DNA of 31,341 nt from an uncultured Bacteroidales bacterium. Lineage in GTDB: Bacteria; Bacteroidota; Bacteroidia; Bacteroidales; UBA932. The DNA is taken from positions 1-31,341 of the forward strand of contig CAJUEK010000024.1 of assembly GCA_910585445.1 (NCBI GenBank), in the 5' to 3' direction. A program made the translations under genes and the position numbers. Positions 24,901-31,341 of the stretch are shown here, in pieces. Every line of letters starts with the position of its first letter. Within the stretch, counting starts at the first letter, position 1. The notes below the pieces were generated by a model that saw nothing but the letters and a program-made list of their open reading frames with translations, ran no database searches and was not told the DNA's origin.

Positions 24901-25046
24901 GAAGCCGAAATCCTCACCACGGGAGGAACTATCTGTGGGTACTGGTCAACGGGAAGCATCACGAGTCCGATGCATCCCACTATGACTATGAGTATGGACA
25001 ATACGGCCGAAAGCACCGGCCTGTCAATGAAAAAATCGCTTTTCAT
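21951..25046 (-). CDS. RND multidrug efflux pump, AcrB/HAE1 family
   Basis: A 1031-aa inner-membrane proton antiporter, full length, with twelve membrane helices and two large periplasmic loops. It begins FFIDRPVLSAVLSI and shows the porter motif SYPGADAQTVTQAVATPIEQQL. Helix 4 carries the proton-relay aspartate pair in GIVVDDAIVVVEN, and the partner helix 10 segment GLVAKNAILIVEFANE is also present. It is the middle gene of the adaptor-pump-channel set: 3 bp after the adaptor gene and overlapping the channel gene. This group exports hydrophobic drugs, dyes and bile acids; the real substrates are unknown here. No dedicated repressor is seen beside it. Confidence 0.96.
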   Translation of the reverse strand: MKSDFFIDRPVLSAVLSILIVIVGCIGLVMLPVDQYPQIVPPVVRISASYPGADAQTVTQAVATPIEQQLNGSPGMIYMESSSTNTGSFSAMVTFDIDTDPDLAAVDIQNRLKMAESRLPAEVVQNGISVEKQAASKLMTITLLSSDPKYDEIYLSNYATLNVQDMLRRIPGVGSISNVGSRYYAMQIWVQPDKLADMGLTVQDLQSAIKDQNRESAAGVLGQAPIRDADITIPITAQGRLSSVSEFEDIVVKAYPDGSIIRLKDVARISLEASSYATESGMNGLNAAVLDIKMLPGANAMEVAESVKNAMESIAANFPEGISYKIPFDMTTYISQSIHNVYRTLFEALLLVILVVFLSLQNWRATVIPVIAVPISLIGTFGVMLLFGFSLNMLTLLGLILAIGIVVDDAIVVVENVDRIMNEEGLSPYEATKKAMSNLGGALIAMSLVLCAVFVPVSFLGGITGQLYRQFTITIAVSVIISTVVALTLSPVMCSLLLRPDNGRKNKIFRRINFTLAVGNKFYGRMIKWALNHSRRMFAAFGIIIIGIWMMNRILPQSFMPKEDQGYFTVELELPEGATLERTREVTDRAMAYLLQDSDIEYVLNVTGSSPRLGSSPARSQMTVILKPWKERETSEISEIMERVRKELSRYPESKVYLSTPALIPGLGNSGGFEMVLEARENTSYAELQQAVDTLLHYASKRPEFSGLVSSMQNDIPQLYFDVDRDKAKLSGVPISDIFSTMKAFTGSIYVNDFNMFNRIYRVYIQAESPYRARRDNLNLFFVRGSGGTMIPVTALGTTHYTTGSGTIKRFNMFQSAIISGEAAHGYSSGQAMKELERIAAEHLPSSIGVEWSGLSYQEKRESGKTGIVLALAFLFVFLFLAAQYESWSIPIAVILSLPVAVIGAYIGVWCCGLENNIYFQIGLVMLVGLVAKNAILIVEFANEEVKKGKDAVSAALIAARLRFRPIVMTSLSFILGLLPLVFASGPGSASRQGIGTGVFFGMSVAITVGIVFVPFFFVCIYKIKAKLKRK

Positions 25047-25049
25047 AGG

Positions 25050-26228
25050 CTAATTCCCTCCTTCCTGCGTTTCTTCAGATGCCGTATTGACTGGCTCTAC
25101 TTCCATTCCGTGTGTAAGCTTGTGATATCCCTCTACCACTATCCTCTCGTCAGATACGAGACCTCTTTCCACGACTGTCCTGTTGCCCGGGATTTCCGGT
25201 CCTGTGACAACAAGACGCTTTTCTACGATATTGTCCTGGCGCACAACGAAAATGTACGCTCCTCCTTTTTCAATCAGCAGAGCCTTTGAAGGGACCACTA
25301 CCGCATTCTCATGCACGTCAAGCAGAAGCCTTACCTGGGTGAACTGCCCTGGGAGCAGCGTCTGTCCAGGATTCGGCATCTCAGCGCGCACTGAGAAAGT
25401 TCCGGTCTGCGGGTCAACCTGCGGGTCCGCGAAATCCACCAGGCCGCGGTATGGATACTGTGAGCCGTCCGCAAGCGTCACCGTTATGTAAGGGTCCCAT
25501 TTGCGTGTGGTGTCCCTGTGTCCTATGTTCACGTTCCTGTCCTTGCTGCGCAGATAGTCAAGCGCTGTCATGCTGAAGTCCACGCGCACTGTGTCGCTCT
25601 TTACGATTGTCGCAAGAAGCGATTTACCGCCTGGGCCGACGAGAGTTCCTATGTCAGCGTTGCGTTCCGATATATATCCGGAGATAGGGGACTGCACTGC
25701 CGTATAGCTCAGGGTCATCTCGGCCTGTGTAAGGTCCGCCTCATATACGGCAACGTCCGCCACCGCGCTTTCATATGTCGCCATGGCGTTGTCCAGGTCA
25801 AGGAGACTGGCCGCATTCTGCTCATACAGAGGCCTTATTCTGTCCAGGTCGCGCTTTGCCTTGAGAGCCTGCGCCCTGGCCTTGTTCAGCTGTGCCTTGG
25901 CCCTGTTTGCCTGGGCGCGGTAAAGCTGAGGGTCAATTATGAACAGGGTCTGTCCTTTTTTCACATAGGTACCCTCTTCAAAAAGCATCTTTTCAAGATA
26001 GCCTTCCACCCTGGCCCTTATTTCCACGAACTGCTGGGCACGTATGCGTCCGACATAGTCTCCGTATATGTAAACATCCTCGGTCTTGACCGGCTCCGTC
26101 GCCACTGTAGGCAGCACAACTTCTTGATGCTCAGGTCTCAGGATGATGCATAACACAATAACTGCAACAACAATCAGCACAAGGGCCGGTATCAGCCACT
26201 TTGGCTTTAGACATTTCTTAATATTCAT
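25050..26228 (-). CDS. RND efflux periplasmic adaptor (AcrA/MFP family)
   Basis: A 392-aa membrane fusion protein with one N-terminal membrane anchor (WLIPALVLIVVAVIVLCIIL). It is followed by a lipoyl/barrel-sandwich half (VEIRARVEGYLEKMLFEEG, KKGQTLFIIDP), a long alpha-hairpin rich in Ala, Lys and Arg (about 105-165), the second lipoyl half (AVQSPISGYISERNADIGTLV) and beta-barrel segments (LLPGQFTQVRLLL). Unlike many AcrA proteins it has no visible lipobox and is probably held by the helix. It starts only 12 bp after the PAP2 gene, so it may be read from the obg promoter; I see no strong internal promoter. Confidence 0.94.
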   Translation of the reverse strand: MNIKKCLKPKWLIPALVLIVVAVIVLCIILRPEHQEVVLPTVATEPVKTEDVYIYGDYVGRIRAQQFVEIRARVEGYLEKMLFEEGTYVKKGQTLFIIDPQLYRAQANRAKAQLNKARAQALKAKRDLDRIRPLYEQNAASLLDLDNAMATYESAVADVAVYEADLTQAEMTLSYTAVQSPISGYISERNADIGTLVGPGGKSLLATIVKSDTVRVDFSMTALDYLRSKDRNVNIGHRDTTRKWDPYITVTLADGSQYPYRGLVDFADPQVDPQTGTFSVRAEMPNPGQTLLPGQFTQVRLLLDVHENAVVVPSKALLIEKGGAYIFVVRQDNIVEKRLVVTGPEIPGNRTVVERGLVSDERIVVEGYHKLTHGMEVEPVNTASEETQEGGN

Positions 26229-26240
26229 GATTGATATGTT

Positions 26241-26834
26241 TTATGCTAACTTTTTTGATGGCAAGCGCTTCATTACGGCACGTGCAAGAAGCCCGAATGC
26301 CAGTCCAGCAGCCGCTCCTATGGCCGCTCCGACAAGCACGTCACCCAAATAATGCCTTCCTACGAATATCCTGCTTACGGAAACGAGGGCCGCCCATGTG
26401 AATATTAGTGCAGCGTATGTGCCGTAGCTCTTTCTTGTGTCCTCACGAAGTCCGGTATATGTGCATGTTGCCAGACCAAGCACATTTGCCGCGTGGGCGG
26501 AAAAGAAGCTGTAGCCTCCTCCTCTTTCCAGTATGTTCAGGCCCTGGGATATCATATAGCCGTCATTCAGCGGCCGGATTCTGCATACGAGATTCTTGAT
26601 GAGATTCGAGAACTGGTCGCAGAATCCGAACGTAAGCAGCGCTGCGGCAATGACGATAAGCCCTTTTTTCCATCCAAGCCTGAAGCAGGCATAGCCGGCT
26701 ATGAGCACGTAAAGCGGTATCCATACCGGTATGTCCGAGAAAAACGCCCATATCTTGTCGCTCCATGGGCTGTTCCAGCTGTTTATGGCCAAAGTCAGCC
26801 GCTGGTCAAGCATGTGTATTTCCTGCCAAGTCAT
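26241..26834 (-). CDS. PAP2-family membrane phosphatase
   Basis: A 197-aa protein with about five or six membrane segments and the three acid-phosphatase motifs: KNLVCRIRP (80-88), SAH in YSFFSAHAAN (112-114; PSGH in many relatives) and SRIFVGRHYLGD (154-165), holding the catalytic histidines. It probably removes phosphate from a lipid such as undecaprenyl pyrophosphate, phosphatidylglycerol phosphate or lipid A on the outer face of the inner membrane. It sits 6 bp after obg and 12 bp before the efflux adaptor gene. The catalytic type is clear; the lipid substrate is not. Confidence 0.9.
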   Translation of the reverse strand: MTWQEIHMLDQRLTLAINSWNSPWSDKIWAFFSDIPVWIPLYVLIAGYACFRLGWKKGLIVIAAALLTFGFCDQFSNLIKNLVCRIRPLNDGYMISQGLNILERGGGYSFFSAHAANVLGLATCTYTGLREDTRKSYGTYAALIFTWAALVSVSRIFVGRHYLGDVLVGAAIGAAAGLAFGLLARAVMKRLPSKKLA

Positions 26835-26840
26835 GTCCTG

Positions 26841-27920
26841 CTATATTTCGTTTTCATCCTGTGACGGAATCTCCATCTGGTTGCTGTCGCCAGGGAACAG
26901 GACCGTCGGTGCCCCTATGTCTTCAGTCTCTTTATGCAGTGCCTCCCAAAGCATGTCCTTCAGCTCTTTGATTCCTTCTCCCGTAAAAGAAGAAATGAAC
27001 ACATGCGGAATGTCCCCAGGAAGCCCGGCCTCAATCTCGCTCTTGAGCTGCTCATCGAGCATGTCGGATTTCGTGATGGCAAGCACCCTGTCCTTTACGA
27101 GGAGCTCTGGGTTGTATTCTTTAAGCTCGTTCAGGAGTATCCTGTATCCGTTGCTTATGTCGTCTTCGTCCGCCGGCAGCATGAACAGCAGTATGGAATT
27201 GCGTTCAATATGCCTGAGGAAGCGCATTCCGATGCCCTTGCCTTCGTGAGCGCCTTCTATTATGCCCGGGATGTCGGCCATGACGAAAGACTGGTCATCA
27301 TAATAGCTGACTATGCCGAGGTTCGGCTCGAGTGTCGTGAAAGGGTAGTCCGCTATCTTAGGCCTTGCCGCGGATACGGTTGAGAGCAATGTGGATTTGC
27401 CCGCATTCGGAAATCCCACGAGTCCCACGTCTGCAAGAAGCTTCAGCTCGAGTATGAACCAGCCTTCCTCAAAAGGCTCTCCTGGCTGGGAATATCTCGG
27501 GGTCTGGTTTGTGGCCGATTTGAAATTGTTGTTTCCGAGTCCTCCGCGGCCGCCTTTTACGAGAATCCTCTCTTCTCCGGCTTCCACAAGTTCGAAAAGT
27601 ATTTCTCCTGTCTCGGCATCCTTGGCCACAGTTCCGAGCGGAACGTCAAGATATATGTCAGCTCCGTTCTTTCCTTTCATGAGCTGTCCGCTTCCTGCTC
27701 CTCCATGCTCGGCCATTATATGCTTCCTGTATTTGAGGTGGATGAGAGTCCAGAATTGCGGATTGGCCCTTAATATGATATGTCCTCCGCGTCCTCCGTC
27801 TCCTCCGTCAGGACCTCCTTTGGGAATGTATTTTTCTCTTCTCATGTGTGTGGATCCTGCTCCTCCGTTGCCCGAGCGGCAATAGATCTTCACATAGTCA
27901 ATGAAATTGCTGTCTGCCAT
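26841..27920 (-). CDS. obg: GTPase Obg (ribosome assembly)
   Basis: Essential GTPase that helps 50S ribosome maturation and links it to growth state. It is 359 aa: the glycine-rich Obg domain (1-159; GGPDGGDGGRGGHI, GGAGSGQLMKGKNG), then the G domain with P-loop GFPNAGKST (169-177), the switch DYPFTTLEPNLG, G3 DIPGIIEGAHEGKG and G4 TKSD in place of the usual NKxD. The tail (about 335-359) is short, acidic and polar. First gene of a five-gene same-strand run with a PAP2 phosphatase and an RND pump. Confidence 0.96.
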   Translation of the reverse strand: MADSNFIDYVKIYCRSGNGGAGSTHMRREKYIPKGGPDGGDGGRGGHIILRANPQFWTLIHLKYRKHIMAEHGGAGSGQLMKGKNGADIYLDVPLGTVAKDAETGEILFELVEAGEERILVKGGRGGLGNNNFKSATNQTPRYSQPGEPFEEGWFILELKLLADVGLVGFPNAGKSTLLSTVSAARPKIADYPFTTLEPNLGIVSYYDDQSFVMADIPGIIEGAHEGKGIGMRFLRHIERNSILLFMLPADEDDISNGYRILLNELKEYNPELLVKDRVLAITKSDMLDEQLKSEIEAGLPGDIPHVFISSFTGEGIKELKDMLWEALHKETEDIGAPTVLFPGDSNQMEIPSQDENEI

Positions 27921-28090
27921 AAATCTTTAGTTGTCAATAATTTGTCCAATATGTATGCCCGTCTGTGCCACAAGGTGCGAAACCATTGCAAAAAACGGGC
28001 AAAACATGCATCATAAACTGTCCTGCTCCATCCCGCGTCCGTCACCCGATATGTCGTCCGAACCCTATGCAAATGAAACAGAATAATCTA

Positions 28091-28098
28091 CAAAGATA
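28091..28098 (-). promoter_or_regulatory. -7 element candidate for obg operon
   Basis: TATCTTTG on the minus strand matches TAnnTTTG but lacks a -33 partner. It would give a leader of about 165 nt. The 290-bp region 27921-28210 otherwise holds only the adk terminator and a copy of AAAAACGGGCAAAA (27991-28004). Confidence 0.35.
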
Positions 28099-28139
28099 GT
28101 GAATCTTTTGGATACATGCCGGATTAAATGCAATAAAGA

Positions 28140-28179
28140 CTCCTGCCTTCATGCTGCATGGCGCAACTGGAGGCAGGAG
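28140..28179 (-). terminator. Intrinsic terminator after adk
   Basis: A 9-bp GC-rich stem (CTCCTGCCT 28140-28148 / AGGCAGGAG 28171-28179) with a 22-nt loop, followed on the minus strand by CTTTATT, about 30 bp past the adk stop. Confidence 0.75.
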
Positions 28180-28210
28180 CCTTATTGATTGCTTGTCTTT
28201 ATAGTGATGC

Positions 28211-28783
28211 TCAGAATTTGTCCATGGCGGAGAAAATCCTGTCGCGCACCTCTTCGATTGTTCCGGTGCCGTCAATTTCGTGATATTTGCCGGCGTTCCT
28301 GTAGTATCCTATGAGAGGTTCAGTCTGGCTGTGATAGGTGGCGATTCTGTTGTTGATGACATCTTCGCTTGCATCGTCAGCACGTCCCTCCTTGAGTGCG
28401 CGTCCTTTGATGCGCTCCATTATCATGGCGTCAGGAATCATGATTGACACGGTGGCTGTAACCTCGTCTGAATTTCTTGCGAGAATTGCGTCAAGCGCCT
28501 CTGCCTGAGGAAGGGTGCGGGGAAATCCGTCAAGGAGGAATCCGTCAACACCGGTTACTGTCCTGAATTCATTTTCAATCATGCCTTCCACAACTTCGTC
28601 CGGCACAAGGCAGCCTTGCTCGATAAGTGCCTTGGCCTTGAGACCGAGTTCTGAGCCTGCTGCAATCTCTTTGCGCAGGAGCGCTCCTGTGGAAATGTGG
28701 TGAAGATTGTATTTCTCAACCATAGCAGTTGCCTGGGTGCCTTTGCCGGCGCCCGGAGGGCCGAAAAGAATGTAATATTTCAT
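28211..28783 (-). CDS. adk: Adenylate kinase (short-LID form)
   Basis: Converts AMP and ATP to two ADP, balancing the adenylate pool. From the ATG at 28783 it is 190 aa with the P-loop GPPGAGKGT (8-16), HHISTGALLR for AMP binding, DGFLLDGFPRT and a short LID (KGRALKEGRADDASED) without zinc cysteines, usual in Bacteroidota. The in-frame ATG at 28810 adds nine residues before the conserved KYYILFG and is not preferred. It lies 99 bp after hpt on the same strand and ends before a terminator, so the two nucleotide-salvage genes probably form one unit. Confidence 0.96.
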   Translation of the reverse strand: MKYYILFGPPGAGKGTQATAMVEKYNLHHISTGALLRKEIAAGSELGLKAKALIEQGCLVPDEVVEGMIENEFRTVTGVDGFLLDGFPRTLPQAEALDAILARNSDEVTATVSIMIPDAMIMERIKGRALKEGRADDASEDVINNRIATYHSQTEPLIGYYRNAGKYHEIDGTGTIEEVRDRIFSAMDKF

Positions 28784-28882
28784 CTTGTCAAAAATTATAG
28801 TCGATAACATGCCGGCGGATGCGCACAGCTGGCGCTCCTGTACGGCTTTTCATTTTGTCTGTTGGTGGATATTGGGAGGGAA

Positions 28883-29425
28883 CTATTCGTCAAGGACATA
28901 GATGTCCTTATAATTTCTTCCCAGCTCATTGTAGTCAAGGCCGAATCCGACGATAAAGTCGTTGGGAATCTCCATTGCCACATAGTCGAGACTGATTTCC
29001 TTCTGCAGTGCTGCCGGCTTGAAAAGAAGGGTGCACACGCGTGATTCTGAGGCTCCATGCTCCGCAAGGATGTTCTTCAGCTCTACGATAGTGTTTCCCG
29101 AGTCCACGATATCCTCCACTATTATGACACGCCTGCCTGTTATGTCGGCAGTAAGTCCCATGGCCTGCTTTACACGTCCGGTCGTGCTTGTCCCCTCGTA
29201 TGAGGTGAGTTTGACGGATACGGCCTGGCAGTTGAAGTCAAGCCTTTTCATGAGTTCTCCCATGAACATGATGGATCCGTTCAGCACGCACAGAAGGACT
29301 GGAATGTCCTCGCATCCGCGGAAGTCTTCATTAATTTTTGCTGCCACCTCATCTATAGAGGCGATGATTCTTTCATAAGGAATGAATGTCTTGAACGTCT
29401 TGTCATGCAATTTTATTCTTTCCAT
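28883..29425 (-). CDS. hpt: Hypoxanthine phosphoribosyltransferase
   Basis: Salvages hypoxanthine (and usually guanine) with PRPP to make IMP or GMP. It is 180 aa from the ATG at 29425, with the PRPP motif VIIVEDIVDSGNT (100-112), the LCVLNGS loop, SYEGTSTTG (the flexible loop) and DFIVGFGLDYNELGRN at the base-binding end. A frame from 29461 would put the promoter TAATTTTG (29450-29457) inside the gene. First gene of the hpt-adk unit. Confidence 0.95.
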   Translation of the reverse strand: MERIKLHDKTFKTFIPYERIIASIDEVAAKINEDFRGCEDIPVLLCVLNGSIMFMGELMKRLDFNCQAVSVKLTSYEGTSTTGRVKQAMGLTADITGRRVIIVEDIVDSGNTIVELKNILAEHGASESRVCTLLFKPAALQKEISLDYVAMEIPNDFIVGFGLDYNELGRNYKDIYVLDE

Positions 29426-29449
29426 AGGAATTTTTACTAAAACAAGCGG

Positions 29450-29457
29450 CAAAATTA
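29450..29457 (-). promoter_or_regulatory. -7 element for hpt-adk
   Basis: TAATTTTG on the minus strand, an exact TAnnTTTG match, 25 nt before the ATG at 29425. No TTTG is found at the -33 position. Confidence 0.55.
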
Positions 29458-29585
29458 ACATAAAACCTTCATAATCGCTTTAAAAAAAGCTAAAAAATGA
29501 ACTGAATATTTTTTTTAGTTTTAAAGAAAAAGAAAAATCGCTTGTTGTTTTTGCCAAAGACAACATGATTGTCTTCCGTGCTGCA

Positions 29586-29593
29586 TACTTTTG
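29586..29593 (+). promoter_or_regulatory. -7 element for the helix-hairpin-helix protein gene
   Basis: TACTTTTG matches TAnnTTTG and lies only 12 nt before the ATG at 29606. The real start may therefore be one of the in-frame ATGs at 29615 or 29624. Confidence 0.5.
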
Positions 29594-29605
29594 CGCTGAC
29601 TCAAA

Positions 29606-31294
29606 ATGACGGATATGCGGCGGATGATTGTTATGGTTTTTCTGGTGGTTCTGGCAGAAATGACATGCGGGGCACAACGCGGGCGGGCATCGGTAGGAGG
29701 CCTTGACGGCACTCATGAGCTGGAATTTATCATGAGGCTTTCGGGATGCTCAAGTCCGGAAGAAATGGAGCCAGATGAAATTGAGCGGCTTTCGGCTCTG
29801 CTCTCAAGGCCCTTGCGTATAAACATGGCCTCTGAGCGTGCCTTGGCAGCATCGGGACTGTTGTCAAGGTATCAGATTGCATCTTTGGCGGATTACCGCT
29901 CCAGACACGGGGATGTGATGTCGTATTCCGAACTTGCTGCAGTTGACGGTTTCGGGGAGGCCTTTACCGAGGCACTTGCACCATTTGTCTCCCTTGAGAG
30001 CATGTCTCAGGCTGGAGGCTTGGGAAAATCGGGAGGTGCGGTTCATTCCGATGCGGCAATTAAGGCGGGAGCACGTTGGCCCTTGTGTGATGGAGGTTCT
30101 GCTGATACCGGGATGGAATGGAGCAGTGCCGTGAAGGCAAGGGTCACGTATGGTGAGCAACTTGGCTTTCTTGCCGGAGTGTCATATGGCTATTCAGCTC
30201 CCGTACCTCTTCCCACTGCTTTCACTGGCAGTCTTGCTATGGATTTCAGGAGGATACGCTCAAGGATTGTCCTTGGGGATTTCAATGCCAGATACGGGCA
30301 GGGGCTTGCATTGTGGAATGGCATGACGATGGGTGCCCTGGAATCGCCGTCGTCTTTTATGAAAAAGCCCACCGGGATATCCCAGTCATGGTCATATACG
30401 GGAAGCATGGCGCACACAGGTGTGGCTGCGGAGTTCGCGGCTCGCAATTTTTCCGTATCTGTGTCTGCGGGGATTCCTGGTCTGAAGAAACTCACTTATG
30501 CTCCGGGAGAGCTTTCTTTGCTTCCTGCAATCAATGTTGCCTGGTTTTGCCGGAGCGGGCAGGTTTCTGTCACGCATTACGCTGAAATGTCCGGAGTGTT
30601 TTCCGGCAGGCTTGACGGCATACCGGACATGAAGACTTCTTTGGATGCTGCTTTTTGCATACGTGGGACCGATGTTTTTTCAGAAGTGTCTTTTGACTGG
30701 CTGTCATGGGTTCCTGCTGTACTTGCCGGAACGGTTTTCCCGGTTTGCGAGGGATTCAGGATGGCTGCGATGGCCAGATATTATCCTCCCGGGTATCATG
30801 CAGCGCAGTCCGGTGCGGCATCAAGTTCCACCAAGTGCTCAAATGAGTATGCTGCTTCTCTCAGCGGAGAGTTTTCTGCCGGAGGATGGGTGAGGCTTAG
30901 GGGAAAACAGGGATATGGAGCAAGCATAAGACGGCATGTGGGCACTTTTTCTGCCGATGCGGCATTTTTCCCGGATGGTAAATCGAAAGGTTCTGCAAGA
31001 GACTTGCAGGTTCAGGCCAAGATGAAGTCGGAACATATGCTTGCCGATTTTTTGAAACTGTCAGTAAGGCTTGTATTCCGCTACAGGACATGGGGTGAGC
31101 CTTTCAGGACGGACTGCAGGTCTGACCTGTCTTTCATCAGCGGGCGGTTTTCATCTGCCGTAAGATTCAATGCATTGGTCTGCTCTGGAACCGGCCTGCT
31201 CGGCTATGCGGAAGGCGGATATCGTGATTCGGCTGTTTCCGTGTTTCTGCGCCAGGGATTCTTCCGTATTGACAATTGGAATGACCGTATTTAA
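29606..31294 (+). CDS. Secreted helix-hairpin-helix protein with predicted outer-membrane barrel
   Basis: A 562-aa protein that begins with a signal peptide (RRMIVMVFLVVLAEMTCGAQ). Residues about 50-130 form a ComEA-like helix-hairpin-helix pair (LRINMASERALAASGLLSRYQIASL; ELAAVDGFGEAFTEAL). The remaining 430 residues are alternating strands with many Gly, Ser and aromatics (VTYGEQLGFLAGVSYGYS, IRSRIVLGDFNARYGQG, ASLSGEFSAGGWVRLRGKQGYG), as in an outer-membrane barrel. Proteins with this plan are widespread in Bacteroidota but their role is not known. The helix-hairpin-helix suggests DNA contact, for example during DNA uptake or retention at the surface, but that is inference. It is the last gene of the window, with no neighbour visible downstream. 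Confidence 0.82.
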   Translation: MTDMRRMIVMVFLVVLAEMTCGAQRGRASVGGLDGTHELEFIMRLSGCSSPEEMEPDEIERLSALLSRPLRINMASERALAASGLLSRYQIASLADYRSRHGDVMSYSELAAVDGFGEAFTEALAPFVSLESMSQAGGLGKSGGAVHSDAAIKAGARWPLCDGGSADTGMEWSSAVKARVTYGEQLGFLAGVSYGYSAPVPLPTAFTGSLAMDFRRIRSRIVLGDFNARYGQGLALWNGMTMGALESPSSFMKKPTGISQSWSYTGSMAHTGVAAEFAARNFSVSVSAGIPGLKKLTYAPGELSLLPAINVAWFCRSGQVSVTHYAEMSGVFSGRLDGIPDMKTSLDAAFCIRGTDVFSEVSFDWLSWVPAVLAGTVFPVCEGFRMAAMARYYPPGYHAAQSGAASSSTKCSNEYAASLSGEFSAGGWVRLRGKQGYGASIRRHVGTFSADAAFFPDGKSKGSARDLQVQAKMKSEHMLADFLKLSVRLVFRYRTWGEPFRTDCRSDLSFISGRFSSAVRFNALVCSGTGLLGYAEGGYRDSAVSVFLRQGFFRIDNWNDRI

Positions 31295-31341
31295 CGTGAG
31301 TTCGATGAATTATAACTAAAAGAGTGACAGCTGAATAAGTT

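Noticed and set aside
25518..26153. Open frame of 211 codons on the plus strand opposite the efflux adaptor gene
   Set aside because: Antisense shadow of the adaptor coding region with no recognisable domain.

Overview
The window is a chromosomal stretch of a Bacteroidales-type Bacteroidota bacterium. The main evidence is the promoter motif TAnnTTTG (the Bacteroidetes -7 element) in front of many genes, the near absence of Shine-Dalgarno sites, and typical Bacteroidota families: a membrane-anchored AraC regulator, a GSCFA protein, a short-LID adenylate kinase, a C10 protease lipoprotein, and a NodT-type lipoprotein efflux channel. The genus cannot be fixed from this sequence. Most of the window is roughly half G+C. 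The first 1.8 kb is visibly AT-rich and looks acquired.

Layout. 1-1870: a secreted C10 (streptopain-like) cysteine protease lipoprotein, translationally coupled to a small BACON-like lipoprotein and closed by a bidirectional terminator. 1894-4471 (minus): lysA-ffh. 4583-5563 (plus): a deoxyhypusine-synthase-family gene divergent from lysA. 5648-6826 (plus): a membrane AraC regulator whose 3' end overlaps, tail to tail, a two-gene operon of small lipoproteins (7644-6759, minus). 10542-7794 (minus): an ABC export operon (ATPase, a frameshifted permease, an intact paralogous permease, then a GntR/YtrA-type regulator as the last gene). 10543-10899: a 357-bp gap holding two tandem structured repeats in the leader of an outer-membrane beta-barrel gene (10900-11601). 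14651-11681 (minus): an outer-membrane protein of unknown role plus a lipoprotein 5'-nucleotidase. 14869-15726 (plus): GSCFA protein. 18376-15738 (minus): sugar/H+ symporter and ROK regulator. 18589-20447 (plus): dut-murF. 27920-20530 (minus): obg, a PAP2 phosphatase and a complete RND efflux pump, all with very short gaps. 29425-28211 (minus): hpt and adk. 29606-31294 (plus): a secreted helix-hairpin-helix protein with a predicted barrel.

How the parts fit. Housekeeping functions (Ffh, Obg, Adk, Hpt, Dut, MurF, LysA) are interleaved with envelope and transport functions. Three regulated modules can be read from layout: sugar uptake with its ROK repressor and an AT-rich palindrome in the transcript leader; the ABC exporter with its own GntR regulator; and the outer-membrane barrel gene behind duplicated leader hairpins. 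I see no CRISPR array, tRNA, rRNA, insertion sequence or phage gene.

The strongest unexplained signal is the tandem leader element at 10727-10875. Its two copies are 68 nt each and 50/68 identical, and they keep the same hairpin through two compensatory base-pair swaps while every loop base changes. That is the pattern of a selected RNA structure. Other points worth a second look are the C10 protease/BACON lipoprotein pair, the frameshifted permease, and the bacterial deoxyhypusine-synthase homologue.
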